Below are positions 1-6,857 of a DNA stretch of 11,504 nucleotides, one piece after another; position 1 is the stretch's first letter, and each line of letters opens with the position of its first letter. The stretch is from Caldifarciminota bacterium (lineage in GTDB: Bacteria > Hydrothermota > Hydrothermia > B15-G9), in NCBI GenBank assembly GCA_027064565.1, contig JAMOPK010000236.1, positions 1 through 11,504 on the forward strand. The letters are read 5' to 3'. The notes below the pieces were generated by a model. It had not been told where the DNA came from. It made no database searches and saw only the letters and a list, made by a program, of their open reading frames with translations. Position numbers and translations under genes: made by a program.

Positions 1-16
1 TTATCAAGCAATTTGA

Positions 17-53
17 TACCCTCCTTCCAGCTGTGATCCGGGGAAGGAGGGTA
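17..53. repeat. 12-bp perfect inverted repeat (hairpin) left of the first gene
   Basis: Bases 17-28 (TACCCTCCTTCC) pair perfectly with 42-53 (GGAAGGAGGGTA) around a 13-nt loop. The stem is strong, but no T-run follows it on either strand, so a classical rho-independent terminator is not well supported. A smaller inverted repeat (TATCAA 2-7 / TTGATA 13-18) abuts it and shares bases 17-18, so the two would compete at their edge. The right arm contains an SD-like GGAAGGAGG, but no start codon stands at a usable distance after it. It could be the 3' end structure of a gene left of the window. Confidence 0.6.
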
Positions 54-129
54 AAGCATTTCATATAGGATTTTAACTGAGCCAACGAATACCATTTCGT
101 ATAGATTTTTGATGAGTCAATTCGCGTAT

Positions 130-159
130 TTGACCGATGGCTCAAACCAATCTTATAAT
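130..159 (+). promoter_or_regulatory. Near-consensus sigma70-type promoter for the left operon
   Basis: A -35 box TTGACC (130-135) and a perfect -10 box TATAAT (154-159) are separated by 18 bp. Only six bases lie between the -10 box and the ATG at 166, so the expected transcription start is the A of that ATG or within a base or two of it. No Shine-Dalgarno sequence lies in between. The natural reading is a leaderless mRNA. A short inverted repeat GTCAA (116-120) / TTGAC (130-134) overlaps the -35 box and could be a regulator site, but it is only 5 bp. Confidence 0.7.
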
Positions 160-165
160 GAAAAC

Positions 166-696
166 ATGGCTCTCTTAATACCTTACAAAGGAAAGTTCCC
201 TCAAATCGAAGAAGATGCGTTTGTAGCGCCCAACGCCACTTTGATCGGGGATGTTGTCGTCAAAAAGGGCGCATCCATCTGGTATAATGCGGTTTTGCGG
301 GGCGACTTAGAGCGGATCGAGATAGGCGAATACTCCAACATTCAGGACAACGTCGTGGTGCACGTGGAGCCGGGTGTCCCTGTCATCGTCGGTAACTACG
401 TGACCGTTGGACATGCCGCCATCCTTCACGGATGTATCATTGAGGATTATGCCCTCATCGGGATGGGCGCCACCATCCTCGACCATGCCAGAATAGGGAA
501 GGGGGCGGTGGTGGCTGCCGGCGCTGTTGTGCTTGTCCGTAAGGAAATTCCGCCGCTCAAACTTGTCGCAGGAATACCAGCGGAGATCAAGAAGGACCTG
601 CCCGAATCGATTTTGGAAGAGGCGAAAAAGGCAGCCCTGAGATACTACGAATACGCTCGTGGTAACAAGGAGGGGCTGGAATCCATCGTGCTATGA
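166..696 (+). CDS. Gamma-class carbonic anhydrase family protein (YrdA/CaiE-like left-handed beta-helix)
   Basis: This 176-residue protein is built almost entirely of hexapeptide repeats of the left-handed beta-helix type (about residues 12-125), followed by a C-terminal alpha-helix. The gamma carbonic anhydrase signature is complete. The three likely zinc-binding histidines are H66 (VVVHVEPG), H83 and H88 (VGHAAILHG), with R45/D47 in the RGD segment and Q60/D61 in IQDN. In active members these bind Zn or Fe and hydrate CO2. Many close relatives have no measurable activity, so the reaction is a family-based expectation. The ATG at 166 is preferred over an in-frame ATG at 109 because family members begin near the YKGKFP segment and the upstream codons are occupied by the promoter. 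Its stop overlaps the next start by 4 bp (ATGA), which indicates translational coupling. Confidence 0.9.
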   Translation: MALLIPYKGKFPQIEEDAFVAPNATLIGDVVVKKGASIWYNAVLRGDLERIEIGEYSNIQDNVVVHVEPGVPVIVGNYVTVGHAAILHGCIIEDYALIGMGATILDHARIGKGAVVAAGAVVLVRKEIPPLKLVAGIPAEIKKDLPESILEEAKKAALRYYEYARGNKEGLESIVL

Positions 697-2177
697 ACGT
701 GAGAATACTGATACTCGCCGCCACGATTGTATTCGGCCGCAGTTATTTCAAGGAAATAAGATCCCTTATCGATGAGGGCGAACCGGAACAGGCTCTTCAG
801 ATAATCAACGCCAGACTGCCTGAAACCAGCGGGAAGAAGCGTCAGACGCTTCTTGAACTTGCGGTGATGGCGAGCATGAAGGCCGGGGATTGGGAAGGTG
901 TGCTGAGCTACGGTAACGAGTTCGTTCGGGAGTTCCCCGATAGCAAGAAGGTCGGCGAGATAAGGTTCTTCATGGCAAAGGCTTACCTTGCAATGGGCCG
1001 CAAGGACGACGCCGCCGTCGAGATGCTTAAAGCTTACTCATCGCGAGGACCTTCATGGGTCAAAGATAGCAGTTATACCTACCTGTTCGGCATAGTGAAC
1101 ATCGAGACCAACCTGTTCAACAGCCTGATCTCCCGCGGATACCTCGACAAAAGGGTAACTCCGACGATGAAGGTGGCGGTGATCGTTCCGAGGAGCGGGC
1201 CGCTTGCGCCGCTCGGAGACGAGTTCATGCGCGGATTTCTTATGGCTGTGCCAGTGAACATTGAGCTGCAAGTGTTCGACACGCAGAGCGACACGGCCTA
1301 CGCCTCACTTCTGGCCGATAGGCTCAGGGACAGCATTTTCTCTGTCGTCATTGGCCCCATCACCTCGATCTTTGCCCGAAAGATGTCACCGGTTTTCGAC
1401 AGCGTGGCGCTCTTTGACCTCGTGCCGGCCGCAGCTGACCTGAGGTTAGGCGACATTGGCATGTTTGTCATCCCGTTCAACTATACCCTTAAGCTTGAGG
1501 TTGAAAAATTGGCTTCTTACGCCATGGATTCGCTTGGCGCAGACCGGTTTTTCATCCTGTATCCACCTGAGGCCCGATATGTTGCGGCGGCGTTCTACTT
1601 CAAACAGCTAATTGAATCACGGGACGGCATTGTTCTTGACGCCGTGAAGATCCCTGACGAGGGACTGCCATTCAGGGATGAGATGGAACTGATCCGCAGG
1701 ATCGGAAAGGCGGAAAACAGCGTGGTTTTTGTGCCTTCGGGCAACCGTGGTATCTACTCCATGATGGGGCAGATGAAGTTTTACGATGTGAATCCGATAG
1801 TTCTGGGCTGTGATGGATGGCTTAACTGGCACAGAAAGAACGAACTCAACATCGTCATTGCGTCGCCTCCGCCCGGTGAGCCTGACGTGGATCGCGAGGC
1901 CATGATCAACAATTTCATGGAAATACACAAAGCGAGGCCATCCACGATCGCCATGGTCGGGTATGACGCTGGTGTGATAGTCACCAGATTGCTGAATCAG
2001 GGGCCGATCTCATCGCTTTCGGCATGGCAGAAAGCCGATTCCATCGGCATATTCCGTGGCGTTGCAGGTGACTATGTTTTGTCGAAAAGAAAGGATTTCA
2101 TTAAACTTTATAGCTTCGGGCATATTGAACTATCAAAAGGAGGAAATCAATGGCAACCCAACGTTCAAGGAGAGTAA
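693..2177 (+). CDS. TPR plus type-1 periplasmic-binding-fold protein (LpoA/penicillin-binding-protein-activator-like or ABC substrate-binding-like)
   Basis: This is a 494-residue exported protein. A short signal-type segment (residues 1-16, hydrophobic ILILAATIVF) has no lipobox cysteine. Residues about 18-155 are helical with TPR-like repeats, for example GEPEQALQIINARLP, GDWEGVLSYGNEFVREFPDS and AKAYLAMGRKDDAAVEML. From about 159 (MKVAVIVPRSGPLAPLGDEF) to 475 the protein matches a type-1 periplasmic-binding fold, with a VIGP segment and GYDAG near the end. This order, TPR then Leu/Ile/Val-binding-like domain, is that of LpoA/YraM, which activates peptidoglycan synthases in gamma-proteobacteria. 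Many similar proteins in other phyla are named only by this architecture. A peptidoglycan role is therefore inferred, and a substrate-binding role is possible. The last codons contain the SD of the next gene, which starts 28 bp before this stop. Confidence 0.75.
   Translation: MNVRILILAATIVFGRSYFKEIRSLIDEGEPEQALQIINARLPETSGKKRQTLLELAVMASMKAGDWEGVLSYGNEFVREFPDSKKVGEIRFFMAKAYLAMGRKDDAAVEMLKAYSSRGPSWVKDSSYTYLFGIVNIETNLFNSLISRGYLDKRVTPTMKVAVIVPRSGPLAPLGDEFMRGFLMAVPVNIELQVFDTQSDTAYASLLADRLRDSIFSVVIGPITSIFARKMSPVFDSVALFDLVPAAADLRLGDIGMFVIPFNYTLKLEVEKLASYAMDSLGADRFFILYPPEARYVAAAFYFKQLIESRDGIVLDAVKIPDEGLPFRDEMELIRRIGKAENSVVFVPSGNRGIYSMMGQMKFYDVNPIVLGCDGWLNWHRKNELNIVIASPPPGEPDVDREAMINNFMEIHKARPSTIAMVGYDAGVIVTRLLNQGPISSLSAWQKADSIGIFRGVAGDYVLSKRKDFIKLYSFGHIELSKGGNQWQPNVQGE
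2138..2143 (+). promoter_or_regulatory. Shine-Dalgarno AGGAGG inside the preceding gene
   Basis: AGGAGG lies 6 bases before the ATG at 2150 and is read as part of the Lys-Gly-Gly codons of the upstream gene. It fixes the start of the small membrane protein and explains the 28-bp gene overlap. Confidence 0.8.
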
Positions 2178-2470
2178 ACAGCCGCAAAAGGACTTCCAGG
2201 ACTCAAAAAGCGGGTGGAAAAAAGAAAACTTACACGAAAAAGCCCCGTGAGGTGTATCCAATTCCTAAAGGCCTTCCTTACGATGCTGTTAGTTATACGC
2301 TGTTTTTCGCTGGTTTGATACTGGCGCTCATCGGTTTTTACCTATTGTGGAAGGGCGACGATGTGGCTTCCGTGATAACCATGGTGGTCGGTTACGTGAT
2401 TCTCATTCCGATAGCCCTTTACAGGCGCGGCAGGGACAAAAAGTCCGGGGAAGAATCTGCTTCACAATAG
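2150..2470 (+). CDS. Small two-helix membrane protein with strongly basic N-terminus (DUF3098-like)
   Basis: This 106-residue protein begins with a cytosolic-looking tail in which about 14 of the first 33 residues are Lys or Arg. Two transmembrane segments follow, at about residues 47-67 (VSYTLFFAGLILALIGFYLLW) and 72-91 (VASVITMVVGYVILIPIALY), separated by a short KGDD turn. It ends in a basic then acidic tail. With positive charge on both flanks, a hairpin with both termini inside is expected. The size and the pattern of two helices around a short glycine/charged turn resemble DUF3098 membrane proteins, but I am not certain of that family. The SD and 28-bp overlap tie its expression to the upstream TPR/binding protein, so it may act with it at the envelope. 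No enzymatic motif is visible. Confidence 0.8.
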   Translation: MATQRSRRVNSRKRTSRTQKAGGKKKTYTKKPREVYPIPKGLPYDAVSYTLFFAGLILALIGFYLLWKGDDVASVITMVVGYVILIPIALYRRGRDKKSGEESASQ

Positions 2471-2538
2471 GTTCTGGGACTTCTTTTCCTTCAATTTTGC
2501 CCAATTTGCAGTTAGCAAGGGCGTATTATACGATTTTT

Positions 2539-2547
2539 AAAGGAGGT
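2539..2547 (+). promoter_or_regulatory. Strong Shine-Dalgarno before the GH18 gene, in an 85-bp gap
   Basis: AAAGGAGGT sits 8 bases before the ATG at 2556. The surrounding gap (2471-2555) has no convincing terminator hairpin. A weak promoter could be drawn (TTGCAG 2506-2511, 17 bp, TACGAT 2529-2534), but its match is poor. Read-through from the upstream genes remains possible. Confidence 0.75.
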
Positions 2548-2555
2548 CAATAGAA

Positions 2556-4862
2556 ATGCATTTGATCCTTGCAATTCAAATTCTGGGGTTCACTCCCCGG
2601 ACGATTCACCAGATCGAGTATTTCAGCCATTCGGATAACGCTCCCCGCGAGATGGTGGCGCTTGAGGAGCCTGTTCTCCCGCTTCAGGAGCGGAAAACTG
2701 CGCTGACGCGCACTGTTTATGGGTTTCTGCCTTACTGGCAGCGTTCCCAATACGTTCACATCAGATGGGATTTGATAACGCATGTCGTGCCTTTCGGCGT
2801 CGAGATTAACGGCAGCGGGGACATCGTCAACTATCACGGCTGGCCGTCCTACTGGAGCGAGGTTATCGACAGCGCCCACGCACACGGCGTCCGCGTTCAC
2901 CTTGCAGTGATCCTGTTCAACTCGGATGCGATCCATACGCTCATCACCAGCCCGACGAACACGGCGAATGCGATCGCTAACCTCCTGAATGCCGTCAATG
3001 CAGGCGGTGTTGAGGGGGTAAACATAGATTTTGAGATACCTCCTTCGAGTGACCGGGATGCGCTTACAGCCTTCATGCAGGCGCTTGCCGACACGTTTCA
3101 CAACCACAACCTTGAGGTCACGATGGACCTGATGGCGGTTGATGATGCGTGGTCAGACAGATACGATCAGGCGGCGCTCGCCTCGTTTCTGGACGGACTG
3201 ATGATAATGTCCTATGACTACTTCTATCCCGGCAGCGACCATGCCGGGCCGCCGTCGCCGCTCACAGGCTACACCTACAACTTCACCCGTTCGATGAACC
3301 ACTATTCGTCAACAACCGGCCGTCCCGAGAAGATAATCATGGGAGTGCCTTACTACGGCTATGACTGGCCGACCGTGGATTCCACCAGAGGCTCTCGCAC
3401 AAGAGGTCAGGCATCGGCGGTGTTCTACGCCTCGGCGGCGGTGAACGCATCGATTTACGGCAGGATCTGGGACTCTTTCTCTCAAACGCCGTGGTATCGA
3501 TACAACAGCGACGGCTGGCATCAGTGCTGGTATGACGATGATTCCAGCCTGACGCTCAAGTATCAGGCTGTCAACTCCACCAGCGTTCAGGGCATCGGCA
3601 TCTGGGCGCTGACCTACGACGGCACGCGTCCTGAGCTGTGGTATGCCCTCCTTGCCAATTTCGCCGAGCCGTGGGATGTGCCCGGAGAGGTCACCCACCT
3701 GAAGGCCGATCCGATACTCAATGGCAGGATCAGGCTCTCATGGACGCCTGTCGAGAACGCCGCAAGATACAGGGTTTACATGAGCACCGATGGAGAGAGC
3801 TATCAGCTCATTTCGACCGCTTACTCCACCATTTTGATGTTCGGCGGACTTGACACCAGCACGGTCTATTTCTACCGCATTCAGCCGGTCAATCCATGGC
3901 ATGAAGGCGAACTGTCGGAAGTCGTGGCGGTCAGGCCTTCAGCAAGGACATTGCCGCAGGTGATGATGGTGAACGCCACATCCGACCCGAATGCGCTCAT
4001 CCCCTATGCCCGCACCCTCGCCGAACGGAACCTCTATTTTGGCACGGTCAGCGAGGACGTGGTCGAGGACAGCGGCGTCGTTCTGGCATGGTATCGTGCG
4101 GTTGTGTGGGTCTCAGGCGATTCCGGCGATTCCACGCCCGTTATGACCCCGGCGGCAGAGGCCATCCTGAGCGACTTCGTCAGCTCCGGTGGAAACCTGC
4201 TGATCTCAGGCTCGAACGTTGCCAGCAGCCTTGTATCCTCCGGTGATCCAGCAGATTCCGCCTTCCTGCACGACGTCCTTGGCGTCGAGTTCGTCACCGA
4301 TGATGCCACCGACGGCTATTCCTTTGAGGGCGTCCTGCCGCAGGTGGCCGGGACATACAATTTCGACGATGGGACGCATGGCCATTACGATGTTGCTGAT
4401 CCCGATGGCGTTCGTGCTGTTGATGGGGCGCTCACGGCTTTTGTCTTCAGCGGGACGGATACGTCGGCCGTCGGAGTGGCCGGAGTCCTGCGCGGGGACA
4501 ACGTGGTTTTCGTCACCGTTCCGCTTGAGACCGTTTACCCGGATGACTCCCTCAACCTGCTTCTGCACAGGATATTTGACATTTTCGGCGTCACGGCAGT
4601 CCATGAGTCCGATGAGGTTGCGGTCCCCGCTTCCCTTCTGAGACTGCCTTCCACCGTCATAAACGGTGAGCTGCGGCTCGTCCCCAACGTCAGGAAGCCC
4701 CTCAGCTTCCAGATCATGGATGCGTCCGGAAGGCTTATAGGCCGGGGATTCCTGTCTCACAGTTCCCCTGTGACGGTGCGCCTGCCGAAAAGCGGCGTTT
4801 ACTTTGTCAGGGTAACCGACGGGCAAACTGAAGAGATAGACAGGGTTGTCAATGTTCGATAG
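2556..4862 (+). CDS. Secreted multidomain GH18-family glycosidase (chitinase / peptidoglycan hydrolase-like) with FN3 and T9SS-type C-terminal tail
   Basis: This 768-residue protein has a short hydrophobic N-terminus that could serve as a signal peptide. Residues about 52-371 form a GH18 TIM barrel. The catalytic strand reads GVEGVNIDFE (151-160), with the proton donor E160 and the helper D158. The first two acids of the usual DxxDxDxE are replaced by E153 and N156. The SYDYFY strand (219-224) and the terminal IW (349-350) are also typical. Residues about 374-461 look like a fibronectin type III domain. Residues about 467-680 resemble the GATase1/ThuA-like domain of secreted proteins (VVWVSGDSGDS; LSDFVSSGGNLLISG). 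Residues about 690-768 form a beta-sandwich ending in a GVYFVRV tail, as in type IX secretion or FlgD-Ig-like sorting domains. It probably cleaves beta-1,4 GlcNAc polymers at or outside the cell surface. The substrate (chitin or peptidoglycan) cannot be read from sequence. Confidence 0.87.
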   Translation: MHLILAIQILGFTPRTIHQIEYFSHSDNAPREMVALEEPVLPLQERKTALTRTVYGFLPYWQRSQYVHIRWDLITHVVPFGVEINGSGDIVNYHGWPSYWSEVIDSAHAHGVRVHLAVILFNSDAIHTLITSPTNTANAIANLLNAVNAGGVEGVNIDFEIPPSSDRDALTAFMQALADTFHNHNLEVTMDLMAVDDAWSDRYDQAALASFLDGLMIMSYDYFYPGSDHAGPPSPLTGYTYNFTRSMNHYSSTTGRPEKIIMGVPYYGYDWPTVDSTRGSRTRGQASAVFYASAAVNASIYGRIWDSFSQTPWYRYNSDGWHQCWYDDDSSLTLKYQAVNSTSVQGIGIWALTYDGTRPELWYALLANFAEPWDVPGEVTHLKADPILNGRIRLSWTPVENAARYRVYMSTDGESYQLISTAYSTILMFGGLDTSTVYFYRIQPVNPWHEGELSEVVAVRPSARTLPQVMMVNATSDPNALIPYARTLAERNLYFGTVSEDVVEDSGVVLAWYRAVVWVSGDSGDSTPVMTPAAEAILSDFVSSGGNLLISGSNVASSLVSSGDPADSAFLHDVLGVEFVTDDATDGYSFEGVLPQVAGTYNFDDGTHGHYDVADPDGVRAVDGALTAFVFSGTDTSAVGVAGVLRGDNVVFVTVPLETVYPDDSLNLLLHRIFDIFGVTAVHESDEVAVPASLLRLPSTVINGELRLVPNVRKPLSFQIMDASGRLIGRGFLSHSSPVTVRLPKSGVYFVRVTDGQTEEIDRVVNVR

Positions 4863-5418
4863 ACATCTTTTGATAACGGGGAGGCCCGGAGTCGGCAAAA
4901 CGACGTTGATCAAGGATAGCGTCGAGTTTGCGCGCGGGTTGGGCCTCTCCGTCTATGGCTTTTACACCGAGGAGATCCGCCGCGAAGGCCAGCGGGTGGG
5001 GTTCCTGATAAAGGTTCTGCCCCGCGGCAAAAGCGGCCGGCTTGCCGGACTCGGCAAAGGCCCGGATGGCACATTTCAGCCATACGGCAGATACAAGGTC
5101 TATGTCAACCATTTCGAGGAACTTGTGATCGAGAACCTTGAACGGGCGCAGAAGAAGGCCGACCTCATTGCCATCGACGAGATCGGCGGAATGGAACTGC
5201 TCTCAAAGAAGTTCGGCCAGACCGTGAAGCGGTTGCTCAGGTCAAAGACCGTCCCGGTGCTTGCGACGATCCAGCTCAAAAAGGTTCACCTTGTCGAGAA
5301 ATGGGACATCACGGACAACGTGCGGCTCCTTGAACTGCACGAGACCACCCGCAGAAGGGTTAAGATGGAGGTCAGGGACTGGATTGCGGCGATCGCCGGG
5401 CGACGGCGATTCAGATGA
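4852..5418 (+). CDS. THEP1-family nucleoside-triphosphatase (NTPase_1)
   Basis: This 188-residue P-loop NTPase has a Walker A at 10-18 (GRPGVGKTT), the family segment VYGFYTEEIRR (34-44), a GRYKVYV segment (79-85), and a Walker B at 104-112 (DLIAIDEIG). The Aquifex homologue of this family hydrolyses ATP, GTP and other NTPs slowly. Its cellular role is unsettled, and relatives are found mainly in thermophiles, archaea and animals. The ATG at 4852 overlaps the GH18 stop by 11 bp. An in-frame TTG at 4846 is a weaker alternative. No strong SD is visible, so translation may depend on coupling to the upstream gene. The extreme C-terminus is very basic (GRRRFR). Its last 8 bases overlap the convergent cytidine deaminase gene. 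Confidence 0.92.
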   Translation: MFDRHLLITGRPGVGKTTLIKDSVEFARGLGLSVYGFYTEEIRREGQRVGFLIKVLPRGKSGRLAGLGKGPDGTFQPYGRYKVYVNHFEELVIENLERAQKKADLIAIDEIGGMELLSKKFGQTVKRLLRSKTVPVLATIQLKKVHLVEKWDITDNVRLLELHETTRRRVKMEVRDWIAAIAGRRRFR

Positions 5419-5821
5419 CCCTGCCTTCCGGCGAGAAACGGAACCCTTCGGGCAGAAGCTCGCTGAGCTTTTTCACCTCAACCGAATCCCCGGTTGCCGA
5501 GATGACGTCCATGTCGTCTTCGGCAAATTCCAGCAGGACCTGGCGACAGGCGCCGCAGGGCCATGTGGGTTTCTCGGTCTCCGTGTAAATTGCGACCGCC
5601 CTGATGACACGTTCCCCTTCGGACACGGCCTTGAAAACCGCTACCCGCTCGGCGCAGATGGTCAACCCGTAGGACGAGTTCTCGACGTTGACCCCGGTGT
5701 AGATCCTGCCGCTTCCCGCAAGCACGGCGGCCCCGACCTTGAAGCCAGAGAACGGGGCATAGGCGTTTTTTCGCACTTCCTTTGCGGCCTCAATCAGCCT
5801 GCCAATGGTTCCGCTGTCCAT
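5411..5821 (-). CDS. cdd: Cytidine deaminase, tetrameric zinc type
   Basis: This 136-residue protein has the standard length of the homotetrameric class. The substrate segment GVNVENSSYG (43-52) supplies N45 and E47. The zinc site is CAE (C56, catalytic E58) plus PCGACRQ (C89, C92). It deaminates cytidine and deoxycytidine to the uridine forms in the pyrimidine salvage pathway, in the cytosol. A clear SD AGGAGGG (5829-5835) lies 7 bases before the ATG, inside the end of the preceding small gene. The gene is last in an lgt - small protein - cdd operon and overlaps its upstream neighbour by 28 bp. It meets the THEP1 gene tail to tail with no room for a separate terminator. Confidence 0.96.
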   Translation of the reverse strand: MDSGTIGRLIEAAKEVRKNAYAPFSGFKVGAAVLAGSGRIYTGVNVENSSYGLTICAERVAVFKAVSEGERVIRAVAIYTETEKPTWPCGACRQVLLEFAEDDMDVISATGDSVEVKKLSELLPEGFRFSPEGRVI

Positions 5822-6036
5822 ATCTCATCCCTCCTGTTGTAGATAAGTTTAAACCTCCTGCCGTCTTCCAGCACAACGATGAAGGTCATTCGGTCGGGCT
5901 CGGCCGATGCCGGCAGCCATTCCCTGACGGTTAGCCGCCTGCCGTTGAGCTCCACGCTTACGGGATGGTCGCACCAGCTGCCGCCGGCGTAACACTCGAC
6001 TTTGACCTCTAATCCTTTTTGAAAACGAGGAGCCAT
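5794..6036 (-). CDS. Small beta-rich protein of about 80 residues (DUF6504-like), between lgt and cdd
   Basis: The conserved-looking part starts near residue 11 (VKVECYAGGSWCDHPVSVELNGRRLTV, broken here for length) and continues through VLEDGRRFKLIYNRRDEIWTAEPL. It is a run of short strands that resembles DUF6504-type proteins, where a gene-product name is lacking; this match is tentative. No ATG, GTG or TTG lies between the lgt stop and the start of the conserved part. I therefore chose the ATG at 6036, inside lgt, giving a 28-bp overlap. An ATG at 6069 is possible but extends further into lgt. Two cysteines (C15, C22) are present, but no metal motif is complete. Its position implies co-expression with lgt and cdd; function is unknown. 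Confidence 0.72.
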   Translation of the reverse strand: MAPRFQKGLEVKVECYAGGSWCDHPVSVELNGRRLTVREWLPASAEPDRMTFIVVLEDGRRFKLIYNRRDEIWTAEPLAG

Positions 6037-6773
6037 AGCCCGAACAGCATCAATCCGATGGAAATCCACTGGTTGACCGTCAGCGGAAGCCCGAAAAGGT
6101 AGGCTCCGGGATCGTAAGCCCTGAAAAAGTCATCGACGAACCTGACTAAGGGGCCGAGGATCATGTAAAGTCCGAAAAGCGCTCCGTCGTGGAGCTTAAA
6201 CCTCCTGCGCACCCACAGCAGGATGAAGAATATCAACAGGTTGCCGAAGGATTCATAGAGCTGTGTCGGGTGGATTTTCTGGGGCCCGAACTCAGCAAAG
6301 GCGGGAGAGCCGGGTTTAAACGAGACGCCGAAAATCGAATTGGTCGGCTTTCCGTAGCAACAGCCGTTGAAAAAGCAGCCCCAGCGCCCGATGAACATGC
6401 CGAGGGCAAGGGCCGGAGCCGCCCAGTCAACCGCCTGCCAGAGCGGCAGGCCTTTCTTTTTGAGCAGTATCAGGCCTGTGACAAATGCGAAGACGAACCC
6501 GCCGAAAAAGACCATCCCCCCGCGCCAGATGGCAAATGCGAGGAGCGGATTGCTGGCAAATTCCGATGGATGGTAGAGGACGTAAAACACCCGTGCACCG
6601 ATGATGGCCGCCACTACAATCCATGTGCCGATGTCGAAGATGTCGTCGGGGTTGTAGCCGTGCTTTTTCGCCTCATGTGCCACCCACAGGATGCCCACGA
6701 TGAAGCCGGTCAGGACAAAGACTCCCCATGTCCTGATTTCCAGTGTGCCTATCCTGAACAGGATCGGATGCAT
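6009..6773 (-). CDS. lgt: Prolipoprotein diacylglyceryl transferase
   Basis: This 254-residue multi-pass inner-membrane enzyme transfers the diacylglyceryl group of phosphatidylglycerol to the lipobox cysteine of prolipoproteins, the first step of lipoprotein maturation. The family signatures are all present: GARVFYVLYHP (59-69), GGMVFFGG (85-92), the signature loop GMFIGRWGCFFNGCCYG (125-141) with the essential-type R130 and N136, HPTQLYES (168-175), and RFVDDFFR (211-218). About seven hydrophobic segments are visible. The ATG at 6773 is set by a perfect SD (AAGGAGGTCAAT directly upstream), and it is probably the first gene of the lgt - small protein - cdd operon. The length is typical for the family. 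Confidence 0.97.
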   Translation of the reverse strand: MHPILFRIGTLEIRTWGVFVLTGFIVGILWVAHEAKKHGYNPDDIFDIGTWIVVAAIIGARVFYVLYHPSEFASNPLLAFAIWRGGMVFFGGFVFAFVTGLILLKKKGLPLWQAVDWAAPALALGMFIGRWGCFFNGCCYGKPTNSIFGVSFKPGSPAFAEFGPQKIHPTQLYESFGNLLIFFILLWVRRRFKLHDGALFGLYMILGPLVRFVDDFFRAYDPGAYLFGLPLTVNQWISIGLMLFGLWLLVFKKD

Positions 6774-6826
6774 ATTGACCTCCTTACGCTTCTGTTCCGA
6801 GAGTTGAGGGTAATTTTAAGGTAAAT

Positions 6827-6841
6827 CCGTGCACGGCGCCG
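6827..6841. promoter_or_regulatory. Two overlapping palindromes upstream of lgt, candidate operator
   Basis: CCGTGCACGG (6827-6836) is a perfect 10-bp palindrome and CGGCGCCG (6834-6841) an adjoining 8-bp one. On the minus strand they lie just upstream of a TAAAAT sequence (6813-6818) that could be the lgt -10 box, although no -35 match is visible at the right distance. A regulator binding here could substitute for a poor -35 box. This is only a candidate; short GC palindromes also arise by chance. Confidence 0.3.
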
Positions 6842-6857
6842 ATGGAGATGGCTTGAG

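Noticed and set aside
1..68. Possible C-terminal end of an upstream gene, open in frame 3 until TAG at 66-68
   Set aside because: About 22 codons without a recognisable motif, and the stretch includes the 12-bp hairpin; too short to call a gene fragment.
109..165. N-terminal extension of the carbonic anhydrase to the ATG at 109
   Set aside because: Residues encoded here do not fit the family N-terminus, and the DNA holds the -35 and -10 boxes.
2506..2534. Promoter TTGCAG-17-TACGAT before the GH18 gene
   Set aside because: Only 3 of 6 and 4 of 6 matches; not better than expected by chance in this A/T-rich gap.
2547..3107. Long open frame on the minus strand inside the GH18 gene
   Set aside because: Antisense shadow of a clearly coding, domain-rich frame; no SD and no recognisable protein features.
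5388..5410. GC hairpin ATCGCC/GGCGAT at the THEP1-cdd convergent junction as a bidirectional terminator
   Set aside because: Only 6 bp, inside coding sequence, and no T-run on either strand.
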